This document shows, in pieces, positions 17,200 through 25,398 of a stretch of DNA of 64,000 nt. Numbering within the stretch: position 1 is the stretch's first letter; each line of letters starts with the position of its first letter. The notes beneath the pieces are model-generated. The model was not told the DNA's origin and made no database searches. It worked only from the letters and a program-made list of their open reading frames with translations. The DNA is from Poriferisodalis sp965215815 (GTDB taxonomy: Bacteria; Actinomycetota; Acidimicrobiia; Acidimicrobiales; Poriferisodalaceae), in contig NZ_CBDCEO010000013.1 of NCBI RefSeq assembly GCF_965215815.1, forward strand, positions 1,240,001 through 1,304,000, written 5' to 3'. Made by a program: the position numbers and the translations under genes.

Positions 17200-18306
17200 G
17201 TGCATCGACTGGTGGCCCTGTCGCTGGGCGGAGGCGATCGCTTCGTGTCCGAATTGCAGCGCGCCTGGGACGCCGGCGACGCTGTCTTGCCGGTTGACCA
17301 GCGCTTGCCAACGGCGGCACAGCAGTCGCTCGTCGAGCGCATGGGTGCGAGCTACGTGGTGGACGCCACGGGTCGCCACCGCCGACGCGGCGGCTGGCCA
17401 GTCGAGCCCGGCGACGCTGCGGTGATGGTCACCAGCGGCAGTACGGGCGAGCCGAAGGGCGCGGTCCTCACGCACGACGCGATCGCCGCGAATGCCATGG
17501 CCACCAGTTCGTTCCTCGAAGTCGACCCCAGCACCGACCGCTGGCTGGCATGCCTGCCCCTAGCGCACGTCGGCGGCCTGGCCGTCGTGGTGCGGGCGCT
17601 GCTGACCGGCACCCCGCTGGAGGTGCACGACGGCTTCGACGCCGCAGCGGTCGCCGACGCCGCCCGGCGGGGAGCAACGCTGACGTCACTCGTGCCGACA
17701 GCGTTGCAACGCACCGACGCGATGGCCTTCCGAGCCATCTTGATCGGCGGTTCAGCCATGCCCGCCGAGCGACCCCAGAACACCGTCGCCACCTACGGCT
17801 TGACCGAGACATTCAGCGGCGTGGTCTACGAGGGCTGGCCTCTGCGCGGCGTCGAGCTGCGCACCGTTGACGACGAGGTCCAACTGCGATGCCCGATGCT
17901 GTTGCGCTGCTACCGCGACGGCACCGATCCCCGCACCGACGATGGCTGGTTCAACACCGGCGACGCCGGAGCCGTCGCTGACGACGGCCGCCTCTCAGTC
18001 TTCGGCAGAGTCGACGACATGATCACCAGCGGCGCAGAGAAGGTCTGGCCGGTCGCAGTCGAGCGGATCCTGGCCCAGCACCCCGGTATCGCCGAAGTCG
18101 CCGTCGTCGGCCGTCCCGACCCCGAATGGGGCCAAACAGTCACTGCCGTGATGGTCCCCGCTGACCCCGCCAATCCTCCAACGGTCGACGAGCTCCGCGA
18201 CGCCGTCAAGTCCCAGCTTCCCGCCTACTGCGCACCGCAAGCGATCGAATTGGTCGACAAGCTGCCCAAGACCCCGCTCGGGAAGACCCAACGCTGGGGC
18301 ATCTAG
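17200..18306 (+). CDS. menE: o-Succinylbenzoate-CoA ligase
   Basis: ATP-dependent ligase that activates o-succinylbenzoate to its CoA ester in menaquinone synthesis. The 368-aa ANL-family protein has the P-loop VMVTSGSTGEPKGAVLTHD, the adenylate motif NTVATYGLTETFSGV, and GWFNTGDAGAVADDGRLSVFGRVDDMITSGAEKVWPVAVE at the hinge to the C-terminal domain, ending with the catalytic Lys region LPKTPLGKTQRW. It is shorter than broad acyl-CoA ligases, as MenE usually is. Convergent with menC; the rest of the pathway lies just downstream. ATG 17131 would add 23 residues. Confidence 0.9.
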   Translation: MHRLVALSLGGGDRFVSELQRAWDAGDAVLPVDQRLPTAAQQSLVERMGASYVVDATGRHRRRGGWPVEPGDAAVMVTSGSTGEPKGAVLTHDAIAANAMATSSFLEVDPSTDRWLACLPLAHVGGLAVVVRALLTGTPLEVHDGFDAAAVADAARRGATLTSLVPTALQRTDAMAFRAILIGGSAMPAERPQNTVATYGLTETFSGVVYEGWPLRGVELRTVDDEVQLRCPMLLRCYRDGTDPRTDDGWFNTGDAGAVADDGRLSVFGRVDDMITSGAEKVWPVAVERILAQHPGIAEVAVVGRPDPEWGQTVTAVMVPADPANPPTVDELRDAVKSQLPAYCAPQAIELVDKLPKTPLGKTQRWGI

Positions 18307-18313
18307 CGGTCGT

Positions 18314-19345
18314 TCAGGCGGTGCCGGTCGAGGCTTCGGTGGGCACGGACAGGTAGCCGCCAGCCGGCGTGACATCTTCGGGCTGCGGATCGGCGAACAG
18401 GGTCGCGGTGCCGATGCCGTGCACACCATGGGGGTCGACAGCGACCGCCGTGTCGCGGGCAATGCGCAGACCGATCGGACCGCAGATGAACGACGACACC
18501 ACCGAACGAACGCCGCGCATCGACGCCCGGCGAGCCAGGTCGTAGGTGGCGTGGGGCCCACCCAGCACGGCCGGCTTGAGGACCGCCACCTCGATAGCGC
18601 CCACCTCGACGAGCCGGTCAAGCGCATCGGGGTCTCGCAAGTGCTCATCGGCCGCCACCCCCAGCCCGACGGTGCGGCTGATCTGTGCCCAGTCCGCAGG
18701 CTGCGGCGTGGGTTCCTCCACGAACTCGATGTCGAGGTAGCCGACGCGGCGCAGCACCTTGATCGCGGTTGAACGGTCCCAGCCCCCGTTCGCATCCAAT
18801 CGAAGCGCCACGCCGGCCGGCAGCGCACGGCGCACGGCAGCGATGCGCGCAGACTCGTCTGCGGCCGATATGGCGGCCGCCCCGTTGCCGATCGGATCAC
18901 TCGCCGCAACCTTGAGCTTCACGGCCACATGACCAGCCGCTGCTGCACGTGCAGCACGCTGCGCGGCGGCTTCTGGATCCAGGTCAGCGACGAGGGCGTG
19001 CGTGGCGATGCGTCGCTGGGTGGGCGTCTTCCCGGCAAGAAGCGTGGCCAAGGTCACACCCTCGATCTCGGCATCGAGCTGTGTCAGCGCAGACTCGACA
19101 GCAGCCGCAGCGCATGGTTGGTTCGGCGGATCGCCCTCGGGATCGGCCGCCCATCGTTCGAGCGCTGCGAGCGCCTCGTCGTAGGTCTCCACGCCGAATC
19201 CAGGCAGCGGCGCTGCCTCGCCTCGGCCGACGCAAGCGTTGTCGCCCACGTGCACCTCGATGCCACGGCGAACGGTGATCGGGCCGTGAGCCGTCAGCAA
19301 CGGCCGTGCGAGCGCCAGCTCGAATTCTCCCAAGGTCGCCTGCAC
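18314..19345 (-). CDS. menC: o-Succinylbenzoate synthase
   Basis: Enolase-superfamily dehydratase that converts SHCHC to o-succinylbenzoate. The 343-aa protein shows the catalytic KxK in VAVKLKVA, the metal ligands in LRLDANGGWD, FVEEPTP and VAADEHL, and the second catalytic lysine in VAVLKPAVLGG. GTG 19345 is preceded by TAGCTT with 7 nt spacing on the minus strand. It is convergent with menE, separated by only 7 bp. Confidence 0.9.
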   Translation of the reverse strand: MQATLGEFELALARPLLTAHGPITVRRGIEVHVGDNACVGRGEAAPLPGFGVETYDEALAALERWAADPEGDPPNQPCAAAAVESALTQLDAEIEGVTLATLLAGKTPTQRRIATHALVADLDPEAAAQRAARAAAAGHVAVKLKVAASDPIGNGAAAISAADESARIAAVRRALPAGVALRLDANGGWDRSTAIKVLRRVGYLDIEFVEEPTPQPADWAQISRTVGLGVAADEHLRDPDALDRLVEVGAIEVAVLKPAVLGGPHATYDLARRASMRGVRSVVSSFICGPIGLRIARDTAVAVDPHGVHGIGTATLFADPQPEDVTPAGGYLSVPTEASTGTA

Positions 19346-19352
19346 CGGATTG

Positions 19353-19358
19353 AAGCTA
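19353..19358 (-). promoter_or_regulatory. -10 element for menC (TAGCTT)
   Basis: TAGCTT on the minus strand ends 7 nt before the GTG start of menC, a leaderless arrangement. Confidence 0.5.
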
Positions 19359-19439
19359 TTGGGCGGAAGGCACCGTCGCCCCTCTGCCTTGTGCGAGCCA
19401 TACCCTCAGCGACCATCCGAGGGGGGAGGCGGACCACCG

Positions 19440-19817
19440 ATGCCGAGAGAAACAGACATCGGGTGGGCTGAGTTGCGTGCTGCGGCCCAAAACGCGTCCC
19501 GCATGGCGTACGCGCCCTATTCGAACTTCTTTGTGGGAGCGGCCGGTCTCGTCGACGATGGGCGAATCGTGTCCGGATGCAACGTCGAGAATGTGTCCTA
19601 TGGCCTGACACTGTGCGCGGAATGCGGCATGGTCAGCGACCTGCATCGCAGCGGTGGCGGTCGCCTTGTCGCTGTGGCAGTGACCGGTCCCGACGGCACC
19701 CCGATCACCCCCTGCGGCCGCTGCCGGCAACTGCTGCACGAGGCCGGTGGTCCCGAATGCGCCGTGAACGAGCACACCACCGTCGCTGAGCTGTTGCCCG
19801 GCGCCTTCGAACTCTGA
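19440..19817 (+). CDS. cdd: Cytidine deaminase
   Basis: Zinc hydrolase that deaminates cytidine and deoxycytidine in pyrimidine salvage. The 125-aa protein has the catalytic CNVENVSYGLTLCAECGMV (zinc Cys and proton-shuttling Glu) and PCGRCRQLLHE with the other two zinc cysteines. A strong AGGGGGGAGG ribosome-binding site precedes ATG 19440, and a TACCCT hexamer at 19401-19406 would give a short leader. It sits as a lone plus-strand gene between minus-strand men genes. Confidence 0.93.
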   Translation: MPRETDIGWAELRAAAQNASRMAYAPYSNFFVGAAGLVDDGRIVSGCNVENVSYGLTLCAECGMVSDLHRSGGGRLVAVAVTGPDGTPITPCGRCRQLLHEAGGPECAVNEHTTVAELLPGAFEL

Positions 19818-19847
19818 ATTGACCGCTCCCGCTGAAATGGCCGGGGA

Positions 19848-20657
19848 TCAGTGAACGTCGAGGTGCTCGCGCAGAGCCGCTGCGCTGCTGTCTGGGTCTT
19901 CGAGATGAACGGCATGACCTGCGCCGGCCAGCACGACGAGTGTGCTGTCGGGTAGCAGGCTCGCCATTTCGCGACCGGTCGTGACGAACTTGGTGTCCAG
20001 TTCGCCGCACAGCACCAGCGTCGGTACCGCAATGCCAACCAGCCGATCCCAGAGCGGCGTCATCGAGCCCGTTCCCGCGGCGCGCAGCGAGTTCGCCAGA
20101 CCCACGGGGTTGCTCTGTCGGCGCTGGCGGATCGAGGCGTCCCAATCGTCGGGGTCGAGGCGAGCGCGCAGCGTGTGCCACATCGGCAGGGCAACCCAGT
20201 CCTCCACAAACCGGGTCACGCCGTGCTGGCCGATCCGGTCGGCGAGATCGGCGTCCGCCTTGCGGCGCTGAGCGCGTTCGCCGGCATCGGCGAGTCCGGC
20301 GGTGGCGCTGATGAGGCTGAGCGAGCGGCACACCTCCGGGTGCGCCGCGGCGAGGGCGAGGGCCGCTCGGCCGCCCATCGAGTAGCCGACGACGTGGCAC
20401 GGCCCATCAGGAGCTGTGACCGCCAGTTCGGCGAGTGACTCGGCTGTGGCCTCGAGGCTGTAGGGCGCCAGATCTGGCGGTGATGGGCTGCGGCCGTGCC
20501 CGACGAGGTCCACCGCGACACGCCGGTAACCCTCCAGCCGGTCCACCAGCGGTGCCATTGCAGCGGCACTGCCGGTGAATCCGTGAATCACGATGACCGT
20601 TGTCCCGCTGCCTATGACCGTGGTGGCGAGCTGCAGCGCTCTGTGCGCAGGTGTCAC
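19848..20657 (-). CDS. menH: SHCHC synthase (alpha/beta hydrolase)
   Basis: Eliminates pyruvate from the MenD product to give SHCHC. The 269-aa alpha/beta hydrolase has the oxyanion region VIHGFTGSAAAM, nucleophile elbow VGYSMGGRAAL with catalytic Ser, the Asp in CGELDTKF and the His in GAGHAVHLE. The start overlaps the menD stop by 4 bp. Genomic position within the men cluster supports MenH over a generic hydrolase. Confidence 0.87.
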   Translation of the reverse strand: MTPAHRALQLATTVIGSGTTVIVIHGFTGSAAAMAPLVDRLEGYRRVAVDLVGHGRSPSPPDLAPYSLEATAESLAELAVTAPDGPCHVVGYSMGGRAALALAAAHPEVCRSLSLISATAGLADAGERAQRRKADADLADRIGQHGVTRFVEDWVALPMWHTLRARLDPDDWDASIRQRRQSNPVGLANSLRAAGTGSMTPLWDRLVGIAVPTLVLCGELDTKFVTTGREMASLLPDSTLVVLAGAGHAVHLEDPDSSAAALREHLDVH

Positions 20658-22429
20658 TGCGAGCCCGGTTCGGCGCCCGTCGCGGCCAGCTCGACGGCGG
20701 CAGCGAGGCGCCGGTGCTGGTCGCGGTTGGCGTCTGGGTCGATGTCGATCGTGATGACGCGTACGCCGCGGTCTGACTGGATCGCACCCAGCAGGTCATG
20801 CAGCTGCGCACATGACGCAACGTGGTGGTGCTCGAAACCCACGGCGGCTGCCAGCCCGCCGGCGAGTTCTGCACTGCGACGCGCGGGCGGCGTCGTCATC
20901 AGACGATCAAATGCACCAGCGTCGACAACCTCGTACGCGGGCAGGAACGAAAAGATCGTCCCGCCGCCGTTGTCGACCACAACGACCGTGAGGTCGATCG
21001 GCGCGGGCGCTGGATCGAACGCTCCCACCAGGCCGCCGAGATCGTGGCGGAATGCCAGATCCCCGACCAGCACGGTGGTGGGCGTGCCCGACGCCGCCAC
21101 CCCGGCCGCTGCCGAGATCACGCCGTCGATGCCGCTGGCGCCCCGGCTGGCGTGCACTGCCAATGGTTCGGGGCGAGCACGCAGGTAGGTGTCGACGTCT
21201 CGAACCGGCATCGAGTTCGACGCGTACAGCGCATGGCCCGCTGGCAGGCTGCGTCCCAGTTGCCGAGCCACGCCCGCTTCCTGCAGGGGTTCAGCATCGA
21301 GCACGCCGTCTATCGCTGCGGCTGCGCGTGCGTCAGCGTCGGCCCATCGCCGCGCCCACCGGGTGCCGGACCCGGTCAGCTGTCCGGCCGCTTCGGCCAA
21401 CACGTCGGGCCCCACCCCTAGGTGCAACGAGACGCTGAAGCTGGCATCGGTCCAGCTGCGCGCCGGGTCAACCAGTGCAAACGCCGGACGATGCCGCTCA
21501 ATCCAAAGCCGCAACGGCTTGCATGTGGGCGCTCCGCCGACGCGCAGCACCGCCTCGGGCGGCTCGGCGTCAGCCCACGCCGTCCGGAGCAACACGTCGT
21601 GATGATTCGTGACGACGACGCCGGGCAGCTCCCGACGCAACTGCGAACACGGCTCGGCCAGCAGGGGCCATCCACTGCGCCTGCAGAACTCCGCGACCGC
21701 ATCAGCCCAGAGCACGCCGTCATGCATCGGCCCCGCTACCACGACACCGCGTTCGTGTGCACCAGCGAACTCCACGAGCGCGTCAGTACCGGCGGGTGAC
21801 GTCGTGGAGAGGTCCCGTGCAGAGCGCACCACGTAGTCCTGTGCCGCTGCGACACCCTCGTTCGGCGCAACCGCGACCGGCTCCAGCGGTTCCCGGAACG
21901 GCACGTTGAGGTGTACCGGGCCGGGGCTCAGCCCGGTCGCCTGTTCTGCCGCCCGGGCTGCGGCCTGCGCGAACCAGCGCTGGGCTTGGGACGGCGGCAA
22001 CTCCGAGGGCACCGGGGTCTCGCAGAACCAGCGCACGTGGCTGCCATACAGCGAATGCTGGTCGATGGTCTGGCCCGCTCCCCAGCCGCGCAATTCCTGC
22101 GGTCGATCGGCGGTCAGCACTACCAGCGGCACGCCTGAGTAGTGCGCCTCGACGACTGCTGGCAGGTAGTTGGCGGCTGCGGTGCCCGACGTGCACACCA
22201 GCACCGTCGGTTTCCCGGAGCCCTTCGCCAGCCCGAGTGCGAAGAAGCCGGCGGATCGTTCGTCGATCCTGACCCACGTCTGCAATCCCGCAGTGTTGTA
22301 GACGGTGAGCGCCAGCGGCATCGACCGCGAACCCGGGCACACCACCGCATCGATGACGCCGGCCGCGACCAGCCCCTCGCACAGCGAGCGGCAGGCCACG
22401 TACGCAGAATCGTGCTTGGAGATCCGCAT
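20654..22429 (-). CDS. menD: SEPHCHC synthase
   Basis: Thiamine diphosphate enzyme that adds 2-oxoglutarate to isochorismate, the first committed step of menaquinone synthesis. The 591-aa protein begins with DAVVCPGSRSMPLALTVY, contains RIDERSAGFFALGLAKGSGKPTVLVCTSGTAAANYLPAVVEA, and has the ThDP-binding region VGDLAFRHDLGGL through VVVVDNGGGTIFSFLP. The gene starts 8 bp after the MerR-MenF fusion stops and overlaps menH, so the three form one operon in pathway order. Confidence 0.94.
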   Translation of the reverse strand: MRISKHDSAYVACRSLCEGLVAAGVIDAVVCPGSRSMPLALTVYNTAGLQTWVRIDERSAGFFALGLAKGSGKPTVLVCTSGTAAANYLPAVVEAHYSGVPLVVLTADRPQELRGWGAGQTIDQHSLYGSHVRWFCETPVPSELPPSQAQRWFAQAAARAAEQATGLSPGPVHLNVPFREPLEPVAVAPNEGVAAAQDYVVRSARDLSTTSPAGTDALVEFAGAHERGVVVAGPMHDGVLWADAVAEFCRRSGWPLLAEPCSQLRRELPGVVVTNHHDVLLRTAWADAEPPEAVLRVGGAPTCKPLRLWIERHRPAFALVDPARSWTDASFSVSLHLGVGPDVLAEAAGQLTGSGTRWARRWADADARAAAAIDGVLDAEPLQEAGVARQLGRSLPAGHALYASNSMPVRDVDTYLRARPEPLAVHASRGASGIDGVISAAAGVAASGTPTTVLVGDLAFRHDLGGLVGAFDPAPAPIDLTVVVVDNGGGTIFSFLPAYEVVDAGAFDRLMTTPPARRSAELAGGLAAAVGFEHHHVASCAQLHDLLGAIQSDRGVRVITIDIDPDANRDQHRRLAAAVELAATGAEPGSQ

Positions 22430-22437
22430 GCCGTGGT

Positions 22438-24552
22438 TCAGCCGCCTTCGAGCGCGTACAGGAGGGCTTCGAGCTTGGTGGCGGTCTCGGCCAGTTCAGC
22501 GCTCGGATCTGCGCCAGTCACGATGCCACCGCCCGCGAACAACCTGGATTCGGACGGACCAGTCAGCGCGCAGCGCAGTGCGACGCGAAACTCGCCGTTC
22601 CCGTCCAGCGTCGTCCAGCCGACCGGCGCTGCGTACCAGCCACGGTCGAAGCCTTCGTGCTGCTCAATCCACTGGCGGGCAATGCGACGTGGAAGTCCCG
22701 CGACCGCCGCCGTCGGATGCAGTGCGCCCGCGAGTTCCAGCACCGTTGAGCCCGCCGTGACACGTCCGGTGATCGGCGTATGCAGGTGCATGATGCGCGC
22801 CAGCTCCATGACGCCGGTCGGCGAGGGGGGATCGAGTGCCACGCCGCACGCACGCAGCGTGTCGCGCACGTCGGTGACCACCATCGCGTGCTCGGTCAGC
22901 TCCTTGGGATCGCGTTGCATTTCGGCCCCGAGTTCCCGGTCTCGCGCCGGATCGCCGTGGCGGGGCCGCGAGCCAGCCAGGGCGTCGGTGTGCAGCCGTG
23001 TGCCGTCGAATTGCACCAGCCGTTCAGGCGTGGCGCCGAAGAACGTCTGTGACCCGCGTCCGAATGCGAACGACGCGCAGGATGGGTATCGCGTCCGCAG
23101 CCGGTCGAGCACTGCGATGGGCTCGAGGCGCGACGCTATGTGCAGCTCGCGAGCCGTCACGACCTTGTCGAGCCCTCCCTCGGCGATCCTGCGCAGGGCG
23201 CGCCGCACGAGCGCGACATAGCTGTCGTCGGCTTGATAGCTGCTGCCGAGCAACGCAAGTGCCGCCGCATTCAGATCGCCGGCTGCCGTGTCCGCCAGCT
23301 CAGGGTCCGCGAGTTCAGGGTCTGCGGTGATGTGCGACGCGGCCATGATCGGCCACACGTCGGCACCCGGCACTGATGTCAGCCAGGATCGGCCGCCGTG
23401 GCGCACCAAGAGCAGCTCGGGCAGCGTCAAGGCGCCTGTGCCGAATGCCTCCCACGCCGAACCGGCCTCGGGCGGGTCTGCGCTGAACGAGAAGCCGCCG
23501 ACGAGCAGTGGTCCGATCGGATGGCCGCTGTCGCCGGTCACGGTGACATCCAGCAGGCCCAGCGCCTCGGCAACGGAGACCCAGCGTCGCGCGCCCGCCT
23601 CAGCGCTGGCTTCGAAGACGCTGCCGAGGGCACAGAACTCCAGATCGTCGTCGGGACATGCCCAATACACCCGTTGCGACCCCTCGGCTGCGGCGAACAC
23701 CTCCAGCGGATCGGGAGCACCGGGCAGCTCCCGGCATTCCAATGTCAGGGTGCGGGTGCCGCTCAGGCCCGCTGACGCTTCGCGGCGGAACCCCGCTGCG
23801 GCGGGTGCGCTCGGCGGGGTCACCGTCACCACCGAGGGGGCACGTCCCACCGATTCATGGTCGCTGCCGGCCAGGACCCGTTCGGTGGCGTGTTCGACGA
23901 GTGCTTCGCGGAAATGCTGTGCCACCAGATCGGTGACCAGCGGGATCAGGCGAGCGGCCAGATCGGCGCGTTGTGCCACGGGCACGTCTGCGAAGCGGTC
24001 CGCGAACAGCCCTACCGCGTCCGCAGCGACAGCTTCCATGTTCGATGCGTGCCGCAGCGCGAGGCCGATGAGATCGTCGAGCGGCATTTCGGCGGTGAGC
24101 AGCTCTGAGGCCGCGCGCAGCATCGTCAACGCGCCTGTGCTGTAGAGCGCGTCGTCCGCGGCACGGCCGGCATCCGCAGTCGAGGACGCGTCATCACCGC
24201 TCACGGACCTGCGCAGCGGTCGCACCAGGCCGGTGTCGGTCGCCAGCCGGACGAGTTCTTCGGAGAGCCCGGACTGCTGCACCAACCTGTCGAAGGTCAG
24301 GGCGTCACCGTGGCGTCCGCCCAGCGCAATCAGCATCGGGTCGTCGTGGCCGTCGCCGAGCCGTCGAATCTGCGCCAGCGAGAAGCCCGCCTCGGAGAGG
24401 CGCCGGATCTCACCGAGCCGTCGCTCGTGGCTCTCGTCGTACTGCGCCACCCGTCCTTGGCGTGTGGGCGGATGCAGGACCCCGATCTTCTGGTAGTAGC
24501 GCACCGTGTCAACGCTCACCGCGTGCGCCGATGCCAGCTCGGAGACCCGCAC
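22438..24552 (-). CDS. MerR regulator fused to isochorismate synthase
   Basis: A continuous 704-aa frame joins two activities. Residues 1 to about 70 are a MerR-type helix-turn-helix (VRVSELASAHAVSVDTVRYY, then GRVAQYDESHERRLGEIRRL). A helical middle part to about 260 resembles the C-terminal region of stand-alone actinobacterial MerR proteins. From about 270 a chorismate-binding enzyme follows, including VRRALRRIAEGGLDKVVTARE, FAFGRGSQTFFGATPERLV, LAGSRPRHGDPARDRELG and RLFAGGGIVTGADPSAELAETATKLEALL. This matches isochorismate synthase (MenF), which commits chorismate to menaquinone. GTG 24552 is chosen because TACGCT lies 6 nt upstream and the MerR fold begins immediately. MenF proteins are normally about 400-450 aa without a DNA-binding domain. 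Confidence 0.88.
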   Translation of the reverse strand: MRVSELASAHAVSVDTVRYYQKIGVLHPPTRQGRVAQYDESHERRLGEIRRLSEAGFSLAQIRRLGDGHDDPMLIALGGRHGDALTFDRLVQQSGLSEELVRLATDTGLVRPLRRSVSGDDASSTADAGRAADDALYSTGALTMLRAASELLTAEMPLDDLIGLALRHASNMEAVAADAVGLFADRFADVPVAQRADLAARLIPLVTDLVAQHFREALVEHATERVLAGSDHESVGRAPSVVTVTPPSAPAAAGFRREASAGLSGTRTLTLECRELPGAPDPLEVFAAAEGSQRVYWACPDDDLEFCALGSVFEASAEAGARRWVSVAEALGLLDVTVTGDSGHPIGPLLVGGFSFSADPPEAGSAWEAFGTGALTLPELLLVRHGGRSWLTSVPGADVWPIMAASHITADPELADPELADTAAGDLNAAALALLGSSYQADDSYVALVRRALRRIAEGGLDKVVTARELHIASRLEPIAVLDRLRTRYPSCASFAFGRGSQTFFGATPERLVQFDGTRLHTDALAGSRPRHGDPARDRELGAEMQRDPKELTEHAMVVTDVRDTLRACGVALDPPSPTGVMELARIMHLHTPITGRVTAGSTVLELAGALHPTAAVAGLPRRIARQWIEQHEGFDRGWYAAPVGWTTLDGNGEFRVALRCALTGPSESRLFAGGGIVTGADPSAELAETATKLEALLYALEGG

Positions 24553-24558
24553 AGACCC

Positions 24559-24564
24559 AGCGTA
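24559..24564 (-). promoter_or_regulatory. -10 element for merR-menF (TACGCT)
   Basis: TACGCT on the minus strand ends 6 nt before GTG 24552, which defines the start of the fused protein and implies a leaderless men operon mRNA. Confidence 0.5.
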
Positions 24565-24629
24565 GACGCATTGTGAGAGTGATGACTCCAAGAGTCCTCG
24601 CTTTGTCCATCCATGAGAGGTCCCACTAT

Positions 24630-24647
24630 CGAACGATCAGGCGTTCG
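24630..24647 (+). promoter_or_regulatory. Operator candidate, inverted repeat CGAACG-N6-CGTTCG
   Basis: An 18-bp perfect inverted repeat lies between the divergent merR-menF and TetR genes. It ends 1 bp before the TetR -10 hexamer TAAGGT (24649-24654). Its size and position fit autoregulation by the TetR protein. Confidence 0.6.
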
Positions 24648-24648
24648 G

Positions 24649-24654
24649 TAAGGT
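24649..24654 (+). promoter_or_regulatory. -10 element for the TetR gene (TAAGGT)
   Basis: TAAGGT ends 6 nt before ATG 24661 and directly follows the inverted-repeat operator candidate. Confidence 0.5.
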
Positions 24655-24660
24655 GACGCG

Positions 24661-25263
24661 ATGGCCGAGCGGGTGCGTCTAAGCGCTGACGATTGGGTGA
24701 AAGTAGCTCTGGAAACGTTGGTCACCGACGGCATCGGCGCCGTGAAGGTCCTGCCGCTCGCCAAGAAGCTCGGCGTCACCCGTGGCAGCTTCTACTGGCA
24801 TTTCGAGAACCGCGAAGCCCTGCTGGCGCGGCTTCTCGAGGTCTGGGAAGAAACCAACTCTGGGACGATCATCGCTGCCGCGGCACGCGAGGGCGGCATC
24901 ATCGAGCGCTACATCGCCTTGATGCGCTGCTGGCTGAGCATGGAACGCTTCGACCCGCACCTCGAGGTGGCGGTGCGTCGTTGGGGGCGCAGCAATCCTG
25001 AATTGTGGGAGCGCCTGCGGGCGGCCGACGAGCGGCGGATCAAAGCGTTCGTGGCGATGCTGTCTCCCGAGGTTCCCGACCCGACGATGGCCCTGAACCG
25101 GGCTCGCACCATGTATTACCTGCAGATGGGCTGGTACGAGCTCGAGGTGGAGGTGCCCATGGAGACCAGGATCGAGTCCTGCACGTACTACTTCGAGATC
25201 TACGTGGGTCGCGCGCCGACTGCGCAGGAGCGGACAGTGATTCTCACAGGACTGCATTCCTGA
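24661..25263 (+). CDS. TetR/AcrR family transcriptional regulator
   Basis: 200-aa one-domain-type repressor. The N-terminal helix-turn-helix is seen in VLPLAKKLGVTRGSFYWHFENREALLARLLEVWE (about residues 28-62); the rest is a helical ligand-binding and dimer domain. It is divergent from the men operon and upstream of the MttB-family gene in the same direction. An inverted repeat covers its promoter. The effector is unknown. Confidence 0.88.
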   Translation: MAERVRLSADDWVKVALETLVTDGIGAVKVLPLAKKLGVTRGSFYWHFENREALLARLLEVWEETNSGTIIAAAAREGGIIERYIALMRCWLSMERFDPHLEVAVRRWGRSNPELWERLRAADERRIKAFVAMLSPEVPDPTMALNRARTMYYLQMGWYELEVEVPMETRIESCTYYFEIYVGRAPTAQERTVILTGLHS

Positions 25264-25341
25264 GATGTGCAGCCTTCCTTGACGCGTTCCATACAGGACC
25301 GTACGGTTCGAGATGGTGAGCCGTGCAATTCGGCTCACGAC

Positions 25342-25380
25342 AGTGAGCGCATCCACTGAGCGCTTCTACTGAGCGCTTCC
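25342..25380 (+). repeat. Three tandem 13-bp repeats
   Basis: Units AGTGAGCGCATCC, ACTGAGCGCTTCT and ACTGAGCGCTTCC start at 25342, 25355 and 25368, exactly 13 bp apart, and end 18 bp before the MttB-family gene. A separate 10-bp palindrome ACCGTACGGT lies further upstream in the same gap (near 25300). Either could be a regulatory site. Confidence 0.6.
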
Positions 25381-25398
25381 ACACAGTGGCGAGGCGAC

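Noticed and set aside
17131..17200. ATG 17131 as menE start
   Set aside because: It overlaps the divergent mtnA start codon and leaves no promoter; GTG 17200 has a -10 hexamer 7 nt upstream.
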